A stretch of DNA of 64,000 nucleotides from the NCBI GenBank assembly GCA_026770575.1, contig MU657251.1:42203-106202 (forward strand). Reading direction: 5' to 3'. The stretch comes from Pelagophyceae sp. CCMP2097. Lineage: Eukaryota; Sar; Pelagophyceae. Positions 1 through 10,267 of the stretch are shown here, in pieces. Both the position numbers and the translations under genes were made by a program. Within the stretch, counting starts at the first letter, position 1. Every line of letters begins with the position of its first letter. The notes beneath the pieces were generated by a model, which did not search any database, had not been told where the DNA came from, and was given only the letters and a program-made list of their open reading frames with translations.

Positions 1-219
1 CCCACGACCTCACCGAATCCCTCTTATCCACCAGCTCCGAAGCCCGGCGACCCCTATTTACTCTCGAAAAATACCACCAGCTTCAACCCGAACCCGTTTT
101 TCTGAACGCACGTTCTTCTCCAGATCGGTACCAGGGCAACCTCGATCGACTTTACGTTGTTGCGGCGGTGCGGGTTTCGGTTCGTCGTCGGGGCGCATTT
201 CGCCGTCGAAGCGGCCGCC

Positions 220-1387
220 ATGACGTCGCTCGGCCTGCTTGTTTTGGTGGCGGCGTGGTCGCCGTTGGCGCGGGGCCTGGTGCTCAAGGCGCCGCCGAAG
301 AGCATCGCGCCTCGGATGTCGGTCATGGCAGAAACGCAGACGTACCCGAGCCTCGAGAACTTCGACCTCGGGGCCTACCTCAAGACCAAGGTCAAGGCCA
401 TCGAGGTCGCGCTCGACGCCTCTTTGGTGCGTCCGCTGGAGAAGTCCGCTGGAGAAAAGAGCCCTTTGAGCGCCCGCCGACGGGGCGCGGCTGCATTCGG
501 ACCGGCCCCCGCGTGGCTGCATTCGGACCGGCCGACCGCGCCCCGACGCCCGGCGGTAGGTCTCGGAGACGCCCGAGACGAAGAAGATCGTCGAGTCGAT
601 GCGATACTCCTTACTCGCCGGCGGCAAGCGCATCCGACCAGTCATGTGCATCGCCGCGTGCGAGATGTTCGGCGGCACCGAGGCCGACGCCATGCCGACG
701 GCGGTGGCCATTGAGATGATCCACACCATGTCGCTCATCCACGACGACCTGCCGTCCATGGACAACGACGACCTCCGCCGCGGCATGCCCACGAACCACG
801 TCGTCTACGGCGACGACGTGGCCATCCTCGCCGGCGACGCCCTGCTCTCCACCGCGTTTGAGCACTGCGCGGCCGGGTCGACGGCGGCCAAGGTGCCCGC
901 GGAGCGCATCGTCGAGGTGGTGCGACGACTCGGCGAGGCCGTCGGCGCCGTGGGCCTCGCCGGCGGCCAGGTCATGGACCTGGAGTGCGAGGCCAAGGCG
1001 GGCGTGACGCTGCAGGAGCTGACGTGGATCCACACGCACAAGACGGCCAAGCTCTTGGAGGTCTCCGTCTGCGCCGGCGCCATCCTCGCCGGCGCGAGCG
1101 CCAAGGACGTTTCGCTCTGCGCCACTTTTGCGAATGACATTGGCATCGCTTTCCAGGTCGCCGACGACATTTTGGACGTCACGGCCACGTCCGCCGTCCT
1201 GGGCAAGACGGCGGGCAAGGATTTGGACAGCGACAAGACGACGTACCCGAAGCTCATGGGCCTCGACGGCGCGCGCGCGGAGGCCCAGCGCCTCTACGAT
1301 GAGGCTTTGGAGTCGCTGGCGCCCTTTGGCGACAAGGCCACGCCGCTCATCGCCATCGCAAAGTACATCGTCGAGCGCAGCTCCTGA
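220..1387 (+). CDS. GGPS: Geranylgeranyl diphosphate synthase, plastid type
   Basis: Trans-isoprenyl diphosphate synthase that condenses isopentenyl diphosphate with allylic substrates to make C20 GGPP for chlorophyll, carotenoid and quinone side chains. Predicted exons are 220-426 and 560-1387 (344 aa); the 133-nt intron starts GTGCGT, ends TAG and joins in phase 0, restoring the conserved helix leading to [11 protein letters not shown]. The first Asp-rich motif is [10 protein letters not shown], the second is DDILDVT followed by [12 protein letters not shown]. The start at 220 gives a hydrophobic leader ([19 protein letters not shown]) and then a short Ser/Pro-rich stretch, as expected for a bipartite leader into a secondary plastid. 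An in-frame upstream ATG at 157 would add 21 residues and bury the signal peptide, so it is less likely. Length and motifs fit GGPP rather than solanesyl synthases, though product length is not proven. Confidence 0.92.
431..533 (+). repeat. Two sets of direct repeats inside the GGPS intron
   Basis: A 13-bp unit (GTCCGCTGGAGAA) is perfectly duplicated in tandem at 431-443 and 444-456, right after the donor. A 19-bp unit (GGCTGCATTCGGACCGGCC) occurs at 489-507 and 515-533. Both lie wholly inside the intron. Confidence 0.9.
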
Positions 1388-2128
1388 GCGGTGGCGGCGG
1401 GGCGGGCCGAGCGGCGCCGCGGGCGGACGCGCGCCGCCCCGAAAACGGCTGGCGAGACTTTTTTGAAACGAGCCGCGACCGCCGTCTGCATCTCGACCCA
1501 GATGGCCGCAAGCGAACCGCAGCCGCCGGTGCCGTGCGCGAACGTAACACTTTGGACCACGCTTGCGGCCATGTGCCATATGGTGTAAACTCGTTTGTCG
1601 GAGCCTCGGGAACGCCGTGGCAACGTACCGCGGGCGGCGCCGGGGAGTCGGCCGTACTAGTGGTGAGAACCGACGATGAATGACTGTCGAGTCGCCGCAG
1701 GTGGCGTCCAGGCACGACACGGCTCCGTGCGGAGGTCCTGGAGCCAACCTTGGAGTCCTTGACCGGAACTCATGATCAGTTCACTCTCATGATCCCATTG
1801 ATCTGCTACTGTAGCGGCTACAATTGTATCGCGATCTTTCGCCCAAAAGAGTCGCGCGGTTTCGCACAAGTTCGAAAGTCGGGCTCAGCGACTAGGAATT
1901 CCTAGTAGCCTAGTACTAGTATACTTCGAACTGACTCTTTGCAGTCTCAGGGTCGCGAGCTTCTGGTGCCTGTTCGAGCGCTTTCGAGGCCCACTGCCGG
2001 CGTTGTGTTCGGGAGGCCCCGGTCCGGTCAGCGCGGCGTCCAAAGTTCTGACGAGAGTCTCTTCGTGAGGAGAGTTTCAAACATCCAGCTGGAGGTCGAA
2101 CGCGCAGCACGCCGCACGCCCAGGCTCG
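1388..2128. other. Intergenic region without a recognisable gene
   Basis: No reading frame here resembles a protein family. The only notable item is the palindrome TAGGAATTCCTA at 1893-1904, embedded in a locally AT-richer run of TAG/CTAG motifs. Promoter elements of the adjacent pseudogene, if any, would lie here. Confidence 0.6.
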
Positions 2129-2826
2129 ATGGCCGAGCCGCCGCCGGCCGCTGTGTGCAAGCCGTGCTGCGTCTGCGCCGAGCCCGGCGGCAAGCACTGC
2201 ACCAAATGCAAATCGCGGCACTAGTGCTCCAAGGCGTGCCAGCTCGTAGACTGGCGCGAGCGCGGGCACAAGGCGGCATGCAGGCAGACTTCCAGGACCG
2301 GCTCCTCGACTCGCTCATGCCGGAGAAGCTGATGGTCAAGGAGGAGCCGGTCATTGTCAAGGACGTCGCGCCGGCAGCCGGTTTCAAGGCACCGAGATCA
2401 AGGCCAGTGCGCTGAACAACGACGTGCCGAGCTGCTGGCGCGGCACGTGCGCTATCTGCCTAGCTTTGCTCCGAGTCGACAGTGACTGGGCCACATAATA
2501 TTCTTACTGCTGCAATGAAATCTGCACGTCATGCTACCTCAAGTGCCGGGAGTACGACGACCGGTGCCCGCTCTCCCGAGAAGTCCCCGTCAAGACGGAC
2601 GCCAAGTGGGTGAGCCAGCTGCAGAAGCATGTGGACAAGGGGAACGTCGAGGCGCAGGTGCAGCTAGGAAACGCGTACCGTGAAGGCGCCAGCGGTCTCA
2701 AGCAGAGCCCGAAGCGGGCGTTCCAGCTATATTTGAGGACCCGAAGGGTCCTTGCCGTTTATTCAACGTCAGTTTACGGCAAGGGCCCTTCGGGTCCTTT
2801 GATTGAAGGATTACTTGGGGCAATTA

Positions 2827-2865
<39 letters not shown>

Positions 2866-3621
2866 TTGTTTGTCTGTCCGTCGCCGGGTCCATCCGTGAG
2901 GTTCCACCTTTGGGAAGAAGAAAAAACAGCAACTCGGCCGATTTAGCGATTGGTGGTTGATGCGATTGCTAAAATTGGGAGTTGAGGTCGAGCAGGAGCC
3001 TCATTGGAATCATCATAGAAGAAGTTTTTGGTCACAGGTTCGAATCTGGTCGGCCGCAAAAAAAAGAAAAAATAAATAGCTCAATAAGAAATAAAATAAT
3101 AAAAATAAAGATAAGGAGGATTTGAAAGTTCAGCGATTAGTTAAATAATTTCAATTATTTACGTGGGCATTGCAATGGGATTTGGCTGTATCCTTCGGGT
3201 CCTCCGTGTGCCTCCGGCGCGTCTTGTAATAGCTTGCCGCGGCGCAAGGAAATCCAGATGCCCAGAATAATTTGGGAGTGAGTTATCAGATTGGGTCGGG
3301 CGTCAAGATCGACTTTAAGGCCTCCGCGCAGTGGACTAAGCGCGCAGCCGAGCAAGGATATTCTAACGCTCAATCCAATCTCGGCCATGCTACCACGGCA
3401 AGGGCGTGGCGCAGTCGTACGACGAAGCCGTAAAGTGGTTGCGGCTCGCCGCGGCGCAGGGTCACGCAGACGCGCTCTTCAACCTCGGCGCGTGTCACGC
3501 AAAAGGCCACGGCGTGCCGCAGGACGAAGACGAGGCGCTGTGCCTCTGGAAGCGCGCCGCGGCCAAGGGGTGCGCTCAGGCTGCGGCGCTGGTCAAGCTC
3601 ATGCGCGGGCCGAACATGTAG
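2129..3621 (+). pseudogene. MYND zinc finger / RING-like / Sel1-repeat protein, pseudogene
   Basis: From the ATG at 2129 the frame reads a MYND finger (CCVCAEPGGKHCTKCKSRH), but a TAG at 2222-2224 stands where the family has Tyr in 'CSKACQLVDWRERGHKAAC'. A frameshift follows just after the finger, then a RING-like segment (CAICLALLRVDSD...) with another in-frame stop, then a Sel1 repeat ending at RAFQLY near 2731. A roughly 0.5-kb repeat element is inserted there. The coding sequence resumes after about 3231 with LAAAQG and two to three Sel1 repeats, with a further frameshift near 3395, and ends in the family's typical C-terminus at 3621. The architecture matches a multigene family abundant in pelagophytes, thought to act as protein-interaction scaffolds. 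This copy has at least two stops, two frameshifts and one insertion, so it is dead. Confidence 0.85.
2735..3230 (+). mobile_element. tRNA-related (SINE-like) repeat, copy 1, inserted in the Sel1 pseudogene
   Basis: An AT-rich insertion interrupts the Sel1 repeat. It begins GAGGACCCGAAGG (2735), and its inverse CCTTCGGGTCCTC lies at 3192-3204. A strong 22-bp-stem hairpin occupies about 2737-2798. A (TCTG)n microsatellite follows (about 2826-2880), and then a tRNA-like body, with a TCGGCCG stem strand at 2934, an A-box-like TAGCGATTGG and a B box GGTTCGAATC at 3037-3046, closed by CGGCCGC. An A-rich tail region comes after. A second copy in reverse orientation at 25182-25660 shares the sequence out to CTTGTAAT, which defines the 3' border at about 3230. 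The Pol III-type boxes point to a SINE; the inverted ends are unusual for one. No clean target duplication is visible at this copy. Confidence 0.75.
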
Positions 3622-3917
3622 CGGCGCGGCTCGCGGCGCGCTCCGGTCGACGGGCAAAATCGCCGCCCGTCGTCTCCAGCTCGTACAACCATCCACGTCG
3701 GAAGAAGACGCATCCGAGCGCTTCCGGAAGTATGCCCGTAACTTTGCGTTGCCGCAATCCAGAGCTCCAGTTGACACCGAAAGCCGACACGGGAAGGCCG
3801 CCCTGCAACCGCATGAGCCCTTGCAAGTCCGGAGGCCTCGGAGCTCGGAGGCCTAGTCCTAGGTAGGAGCTCTAGAGAGTGCTCGAGCGCTCGAGCTCGG
3901 AGCTCTCGAGCTCGATC

Positions 3918-4372
3918 CACTGTCGAATTAGATTATCACCGGAAATCTATTAACTATTTTTGGCTCGTGAAGGCGGCTGGCGCTGCGCCGGCCACTCCCG
4001 CGAGACGCCCTGGGCGCGCTTGTTTGGCTTTTTCGTCAACTGCCTTATTTTGGCGATTCTCTGCGAAAGCTTCTTAATTTAGTAGTTAATCAAGTCTAAA
4101 CCTTAGGGCACAAATCAAAAGTCGATGAAGGCGCCAATGAGTTCCCGGCCAATTGAGACAGACGTTAGGGGCACTGTGCCCGAACGTTATGTCCAAATTG
4201 GCCGGCAATTCCTTGCCTCCAAAGTAGGCTACTAAAATTTCGCGGTTTGAGACGTTTCTTCTTCGCGCGCTGGTCTCCGAGGCGCCAACTTATACGACTG
4301 GAGGGAGCGGCAAGAGCGCACGCGCTAAAAAAAGTTATCTTCGGCGATTTCTGTTGTGCAAATTCGACAGTG
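3918..4372 (+). mobile_element. CACTA-like miniature inverted-repeat transposon, copy 1
   Basis: A 455-bp non-coding element with terminal inverted repeats CACTGTCGAATT...AATTCGACAGTG. It is flanked by a 3-bp direct repeat ATC (3915-3917 and 4373-4375), the target-site length typical of CACTA/EnSpm elements. A near-identical 455-bp copy in opposite orientation lies at 28967-29421 with a different 3-bp flank (CTT), which confirms both ends. It encodes no transposase, so it must be moved in trans. It sits about 70 bp upstream of the helicase start codon and may supply part of that gene's 5' region. Confidence 0.9.
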
Positions 4373-4444
4373 ATCGCGTCGAAAATGTTCCTGAATGTTT
4401 AAGCCATGCCCGGGTCCGAGTCCAGGAATCAGGCGATAGTAAAC

Positions 4445-4548
4445 ATGGGGAAGCCGTCTCGGACGAAGGCGCCGCCGCAGGCCAAGGCCCGCGCCGCCGC
4501 GCCAAAGGCCAAGGTCGCCGTGGCCGCGCCGCCGGTGATCGCCATGGC

Positions 4549-4611
<63 letters not shown>

Positions 4612-6874
4612 TGATGAGTCGGGGTCCGGCGAAGACGACGACGAAGACGACTTCGACGAGGCGGGCGACGACGGCGAGGATGCCGGTGAGGGCGCCGAGG
4701 AGGACGACGACGACTCCGAGGAGGAGGAGGACGACGACGCCGAGGACGACGACGCCGAGGACGCCGAGCCCGCGGCCGCCGCAGAGGACGAGCCCGAGGA
4801 CGATTGCGACTGGGCCGAGTTCTGCGAGGCGCAGGGCATCGAGCGGCGGCTGGCTCGCGGCATCGCGGCGCTGGAGTGGCGGCGGCCGACGCTGGTGCAG
4901 CGCGCGGCGATCCCCGTGGCGCTCGCAGGCCGCGACGTGCTCATCCGCGCGCGCACGGGGTCGGGCAAGACGGCGTGCTACGCGGTGCCCGTGCTGCAGG
5001 CGGTGCTGCGGCACCGCGCCGCGCTGCGGCCGGGCCAGGCGGCGGGCGTGCTCGCGCTCGTGCTCGCGCCGACGCGCGAGCTCGTGGCCCAGGCGCGGAC
5101 GCACCTGCTCCAGCTCGCCGCGTACGCGCGCGACGACGTCTCCGTCGTCGCCTTGATGGGCGAGAGCGCGGGCGACGACGCGGTGGCGGCGCGCGGCGCG
5201 ACGGTGGTGGTGGCGACGCCCGCGGCGCTGCACGAGGCCATGGAGGCGGCGGCGTTGGACGCCGTCGACGGCGGGTCCGCGCTGACGCGCGTGCGCGAGA
5301 CGGTCCTGGCCTTTGTCATCGACGAGGCGGACCTTGTCCTTTCCTTTGGGTACGACGACGACGTGGCGTACGTCGCCAACCGCCTCGGCCTCCGCGGCGA
5401 CCACGCAAAGGGCCGCGCCCAGGGCTTTCTAGTCTCCGCGACGCTGGGCCAGGACATTTTGGATTTGAAGAAGGTGGCCCTCCGCCGCGCCGCGACGATT
5501 AAGCTGCGAGAGGACGCGGGCGTCTTCGGCGGCGAGCGAGACGACGAGTCCCAACTCGCGCAGTACTTCATCGGCGTGCGCCCGCAGGACAAGTTCCTGG
5601 TCGTCTACGTCATGCTCAAGCTGGCTTTGCTCGATGGCCGCGGGATTTTATTCGTCAACGACGTCGACGCGTGCTACAAGCTCAAACTCTTTTTAGATCT
5701 ATTCGCCGTCCGCGCGCTGGTCCTCAACGCCGAGCTGCCGCTGCGGTCGCGGCTGCACGCCATCGAGTCGTTCAACCGTGGCTTTTATGATTTGCTCATT
5801 GCTACGGACGCCTCCGTCGAGGCCAAGGCGGCAGGGCTGGCAAAGTACGACGACGAGGCGTCGGACGAGGAGGAGTTGCCGCAAAAGGGCAAGCGCCGCC
5901 GCGGCAAGGCACCTGTGGAGGCGCCGCCGCCGGTGGCCCAGGGCGACGCGCACGGCGTCGCGCGCGGCATCGACTTCCAGGCGGTCAAGTGGGTCTTGAA
6001 CGTCGACTTCCCGACGACGCCGACGTCGTACACGCACCGCGTCGGCCGCACGGCGCGCGCGGGCGCGCGCGGCACGGCCATTTCGCTCGTGGTCCAAGAG
6101 AGCGCCGTCGACCTGGACCGCCTCGCCGCCGTCCAGGCCGTGCAGCCGCCAGTCAAGCTGGCGGCGCTGACGCACGGCGGCGCCTGCGCCGTCGTCGCGT
6201 CGCTCGGCACCGGTGGCGCCGCCGAGGACTCTGGCGCCGGCGCGGTGGTGCCGCAGCCGGCGCCGCTGGCCTTTGACGCCCGGGCGTGCGAACCCTTCCG
6301 CTATCGCGTCGCCGACGTCGCTCGCGGCGTGACGCGCGCCGCGGTGCGCGAGGCGCGCGCGGCGGAGCTCAGGCGCGAGATGCTCAACAGCGAAGATCTC
6401 AAGGCGCACTTCGAGGCCAACCCCGGCGACCTCGCCGTGCTGAAGCACGACCGCGCCGAGCTCCACGTCCGCCGCGAATTGATCTCGCAAAACGTGAAGC
6501 ACGTGCCCGCGTACCTCGTGCCCCAGGCTCTGCGCACGGCCGGGGCGGCGCCGATGCAGTCGTTCAAGAGGCGCAAAAAGGACACCAAGACGGCTCGGCA
6601 GGGCAAGAAGCAGGGCGAGGCCGGCGCCGCGCGCCGCAAGGACAACGACCCTCTGCAGTCCTTCGAGTCTTCGCTCGCCGAAACGAAGGCACCGAGCGCA
6701 GTCGCGCCGTACGACGCAAACCTCACCGACGGCCCAGAGCTGAAGAACCAGTCGACGTCGCTCCGCGCCCAGTGGAAGAAGGACCACAAAAAGGGCGAAT
6801 TCGGCTCAAAGGCGGGCAACCGCTCCAAGCGCCGCGGCGCAGGCGCCACGTCCTTCGCCCGCAAAAAGTTCTGA
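4445..6874 (+). CDS. DBP9: DEAD-box ATP-dependent RNA helicase, DBP9/DDX56 type
   Basis: Nucleolar RNA helicase expected to act in 60S ribosomal subunit assembly. It is intronless, 809 aa. After a Lys-rich N-terminus and a run of 22 consecutive Asp codons comes a long acidic segment. Then come the Q-motif region, motif I ARTGSGKT, Ia APTREL, II DEAD within [17 protein letters not shown], and the C-terminal RecA domain with [10 protein letters not shown]. The DEADL..SFGY context and the long insertion between motif IV and the 'GVARGIDF' motif V are signatures of the DBP9/DDX56 branch. The C-terminus is basic ([22 protein letters not shown]). An in-frame ATG at 4406 would add 13 residues; 4445 is preferred because it opens with MGKPSRTK, like a conserved basic leader. 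Confidence 0.93.
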
Positions 6875-7329
6875 GCTCACCCCCCCCCCGGGAAGACCTG
6901 GATCATATTAAGGACATGGTCAGAAGAACCGAGGCGCCCTGCGGGCACGCCCTCGACTGTTTGAGGCTCGACCGAAACTCATTGACTCGGCAGAAAAGGG
7001 GCCTCCCATTGGCGACCCGGGCCGCGTGCTCTCGGCCGTCGACACGTACGGAGACGGCACCTCCTCCGCGGTCGAGCTCTTATGCGCGCGCTCCGTCCCG
7101 CTCGTCGAACGCATTGGCCCCCGGCGCCGGCCGGGAGTGGACGCCCCCGGGATTGGACGCGCCGGCTTCCGGCGCCGGCGGGGCTGCGGTCCGGTCCAAG
7201 CACCCATCCCGGGCGCCGACGAACCCCGAGTCGATGGCCCTCGTGTATTCCTTATCATCGTCGTCCGCGTCGGGTGCCGAGGCTCGGATCTAGAAAGCCG
7301 CTCGGACGGGTCCGCTGGAGTCCTTGGAA
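6875..7329. other. Intergenic region between convergent genes
   Basis: The stretch between the helicase stop and the stop of the convergent prolyl hydroxylase contains no recognised coding segment, RNA or repeat; a C10-type run follows the helicase stop. Confidence 0.5.
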
Positions 7330-9769
7330 TCAGTCAAACGAGCCGGTGCAGCCCCACAAGTTGGGTTCCGAGTAGTCGTAGGTGTGGATCCACGCGTTTG
7401 CCGCGTACTTGACCCCCTTACGGACCGGGAGCGCGGCGTGGCGACTATTTGGGGGGATATCACTGACAAACAAAATGTCTGACAAACAAAATGTCTGACA
7501 AACAAAATGTCTTCCACGGACCGGACCAAACGTCTGACGAAAGGCATGACGCTGGTTGCTTGCGTCCTGGAGTCTTGTCTTGTCGGGTCGTCGTTTTGTA
7601 CCGACGGCCAGAGCAGCGCCGTCCCTACGCATTTCTCGAGGGCCGCGCAAAGGACGCGCGGGTCTGCGTACCTCGCTTCGGTGTGATCTTGACCGTCGTG
7701 CCGTCGCTGCGAGAGGACATATTCGCCCGATGTCGGTACGTTCGGTTCCCTCGTACGAGCGGGCCACGGCGGTACTCACGGTCGCTTGAGGTTTGGGAAT
7801 TCCGTCTCCCCACCCTCTTCCACGTCCGAGAGGTAGAGGAAAAAGGTGTAGACGCGCGGCCCGCAGGGCAGCTTGTTGTCGTTGCCGCTCCTGCGGCGAA
7901 AAAGCGTACGCGCGCGGCGCGCCCGCGGCGGCGGCTCACATGTCGTGGTGCGCCCGGTAGAACTGGCCCGGCAGGTAGCGGAGGACCTGGAACGACTCAA
8001 AGTTGGGGATGGGCACGTGCGTCACCGCCTCGATGCGCTGCATGACGTCTTGGACGGCTTTGGACGACTCGCACGCGCCCGTGCACCACGCGTTCTCCGA
8101 CGTCCGCGACGTCGAAACCACCTTTTGCTGCTCGCCGTACGCGTCCGTGGCACCTTGGTCCGTCGACCGCGAAAAGCTATGGTTCACAGATTTGATGATC
8201 GAGTCCACCTCGGCGTCCGTGATAAAGTCTAATCGGAAACGCGTCGGGCGATCCTTGATGAGGGTCCGAGGGCGCGCGGGGCGATTCGGACGCACTGTCG
8301 AGTGTGGCGACCCACGGGCCGCCGATTGCATCTGGGGCCACCTGCGGAGAGAGGCCTCGTGCGGGCGTCCGAGGCGCGGGGCACGCACGCGGACTTTGTC
8401 GTGGAAGTCGAGCGGCGCCGAGTGGAGCCTAGTTTTTCGCGTCCGCACCCCGCCGAGGCGCGGGGGGGCGCACGTGACGTTGAACTGCGGCCACGTCGTC
8501 TGCAGCTTTGAGAACATGTCGTCGAGGCCGCCGGGCAACAGCGCCGCCTCCTGCATCATGTTTAGATTGCTGCGCGCGCAGCGCACGGCCGGGTCCTAAA
8601 GCGATTCGGCGTCTCGTCCGTCAACGCAGCCCGGTCGCCCGAGGCGGGCGAGAAAGCGCCCTATCTCGAATCGGCGCGCCGTCGCTCGGATCGAAACGCA
8701 CCCGGAGGTAGCACGCGGCGCACGACTTTGAACACATCATGGACATCCAACCAGGCGCCGTCGTGCACTCGCCGCGCTGAGCGCGGCCGACGCACGAATC
8801 CTGCTTGTCGACGCACCTACGAGGACATGTCGCTCCGGCGCCGCGCCGGAGCCCGCTCGCGGCGGCAAATCTGCGCACCCGTCCGAAGCTTCGATGTCGA
8901 CGGAGCGCCGGTTGATGACGATGGATGGGCGGTGCGGGAAGACCCGGAAGCGCGCGAGCGGCGCGCCCGCGGCGTCGCGGGCGCCAAAGACGTGGCCCTC
9001 AAACGTCCTAGAGTCGGTCCTCGCGCCCGGCGGCGCAGGCGCGGCCGCGGGACGATGCAGGGCCTCACTGGAGCTGTTTGGACTCGCCGTACGCGAGCGT
9101 CATGATGTGCGTCGAAACGTCCGCCTTTGTACTGTCGCCCATCCAGACCACGTCCTAACCAAACACTCGCGGCGGAAACGTCCGAGGCGGCAAACTCACC
9201 AGAGAGGCTTCGCCCTCGAGCTCGTGCGAGATGGTCAGAAACTGCGCGGGTTTAATGCAGCGGCCATCGCCGAGAAACGGGCCGGCATACGCACCACGCC
9301 GCCCTCCTCGCTCTTCTGCATCTCCTACGAAGCAGCGACTCGACTCGGACGCCTCGCTTCGCAAGAGGCGCAAAACGCACGACGAGCGGATTCTTCGTCG
9401 AGACCGCGGCCGCGTCCACTTCCGCGCCTACAGCCGCGCGCTCGGCCTCTCGCGCCGCCCGGTGCGCACATTGTCGTCAGCTCAATCATCACATCCGTCC
9501 GCGGACGCGCGCGCCGTTTGAAACGGCATCCACTCCGCGCCGCCAAGCCGGCTTCGGGCATTTGCGCGGCCCGACGCACCGTCGGCGCCGACCTCGACGC
9601 TGCCCGAGGAGCAGGAGCCGCAGCTCAAGGCGCAGTTTAAGAGCATGTAGCCCGGGTTGGCCTCGCACTCGCCCCTCTGCTTCCAAAAGTCGCACATGTT
9701 GTTCTCGTCCACGCAAACCGCACCGCAGCCCCGCCAAAGCAGCCAAGCGGCCACCCACGGGGCCCACAT
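7330..9769 (-). CDS. Prolyl 4-hydroxylase with ShK domains, secreted
   Basis: 2-oxoglutarate/Fe(II) dioxygenase hydroxylating proline in secretory-pathway proteins. The start at 9769 gives a signal peptide (MWAPWVAAWLLWRGCGAV) followed at once by an ShK-type cysteine motif (CVDENNMCDFWKQRGEC). Further exons encode a beta-rich segment with TFEGHVFGARD (9000-8880), a second ShK motif (CVDKQDSCVGRAQRGEC, about 8800) and the catalytic domain. In that domain, VLRYLPGQFYRAHHDM carries the HxD iron ligands (about 7940), then YTFFLYLSDVEEGGETEF, and finally GVKYAANAWIH. Introns use GT-AG ends; the domain order is clear, but several exact joins (around 8470-8250 and 7560-7440) are not resolved. The last intron holds three tandem 16-bp repeats. 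The beta segment resembles the VHL-like region seen in some algal P4Hs, a tentative call. Confidence 0.8.
7463..7510 (-). repeat. Three tandem 16-bp repeats in a P4H intron
   Basis: The unit CTGACAAACAAAATGT is repeated exactly three times (7463-7478, 7479-7494, 7495-7510) in the segment between the exon ending near 7560 and the last exon. It is much more AT-rich than its surroundings. Confidence 0.9.
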
Positions 9770-10267
9770 CCCGCCGCGGAGCTCGTCTCCTCTGCGCCGC
9801 TCCAAAAATATTTGGGTAGAATTCCTATCTTTTCAATGGAATTTTCCGACGACGGTGTTTTCCTTCGGGATTCTTGTCACCGGAAGTCACGAGTCCAAGC
9901 AGCGTAAAAAATCCGGTGGTACACAGGACTTCAGGTTACAATCGGGAGCTCGCCGCGCGTCGACGCTGGCCTCCACGTGTGCGAGGGTCTATCGCATACA
10001 TATGTCGACGGGCGGCTAAAACAGCGGCGAAACGCTTTCGAGTCTCGCCTCGCAATCGAGGAGAGCTCGTCCTTTGCGGCATCGCATTCCGCCGCGCTAT
10101 GCGACGGACGCGGCCCGGAGGGGCCGCGCGCGCGCGCCGGGCTCACTCGTTTGAGAACTTGGCCACGCACCTAGCGGATGACGGCGCTCGCTGCGGAACC
10201 CTGTTTTTCCCATGCGCCGGCCACGATTCGGGGCCTTGCCGCGCCCCGGCCTCTGCCGCGCAGGGAT
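9770..10267. other. Intergenic region, no gene seen
   Basis: Upstream of the prolyl hydroxylase and downstream of the CIMIP2-like gene. No frame carries recognisable motifs. A degenerate TAGAATTCCTA near 9820 resembles the repeated palindrome found elsewhere in the window. Confidence 0.5.

Noticed and set aside
427..559. Introner-element family among the introns
   Set aside because: Introners would give introns similar to one another. By eye the introns here share only splice-site bases and differ in sequence; the internal duplications are unique to each.
611..1747. Long open frame on the minus strand across GGPS
   Set aside because: High GC leaves long antisense frames opposite real genes. 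This one has no family motif, and the sense strand carries both Asp-rich catalytic motifs.
2222..2224. TAG reassigned as a sense codon (Tyr) in the MYND finger
   Set aside because: Other genes in the window use TAG normally as a stop (e.g. DVR, UPF3), and the same copy has frameshifts, so it is a pseudogene.
2826..2880. (TCTG)n tract as an independent functional repeat
   Set aside because: It is part of the SINE-like element in both copies and is probably a simple microsatellite within it.
2934..3057. tRNA gene
   Set aside because: A and B boxes and a 7-bp acceptor-like stem are present, but the body is about 124 nt, there is no convincing anticodon arm, and the same sequence recurs at 25.3 kb inside a mobile repeat.
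4325..5404. 359-codon minus-strand frame with poly-Val
   Set aside because: It is the antisense of the (GAC)n Asp tract and helicase motifs; the Val run is only the complement of the repeat.
7463..7510. CRISPR-like repeats
   Set aside because: The three 16-bp units are directly adjacent without spacers, lie in a eukaryotic intron, and have no Cas genes nearby.
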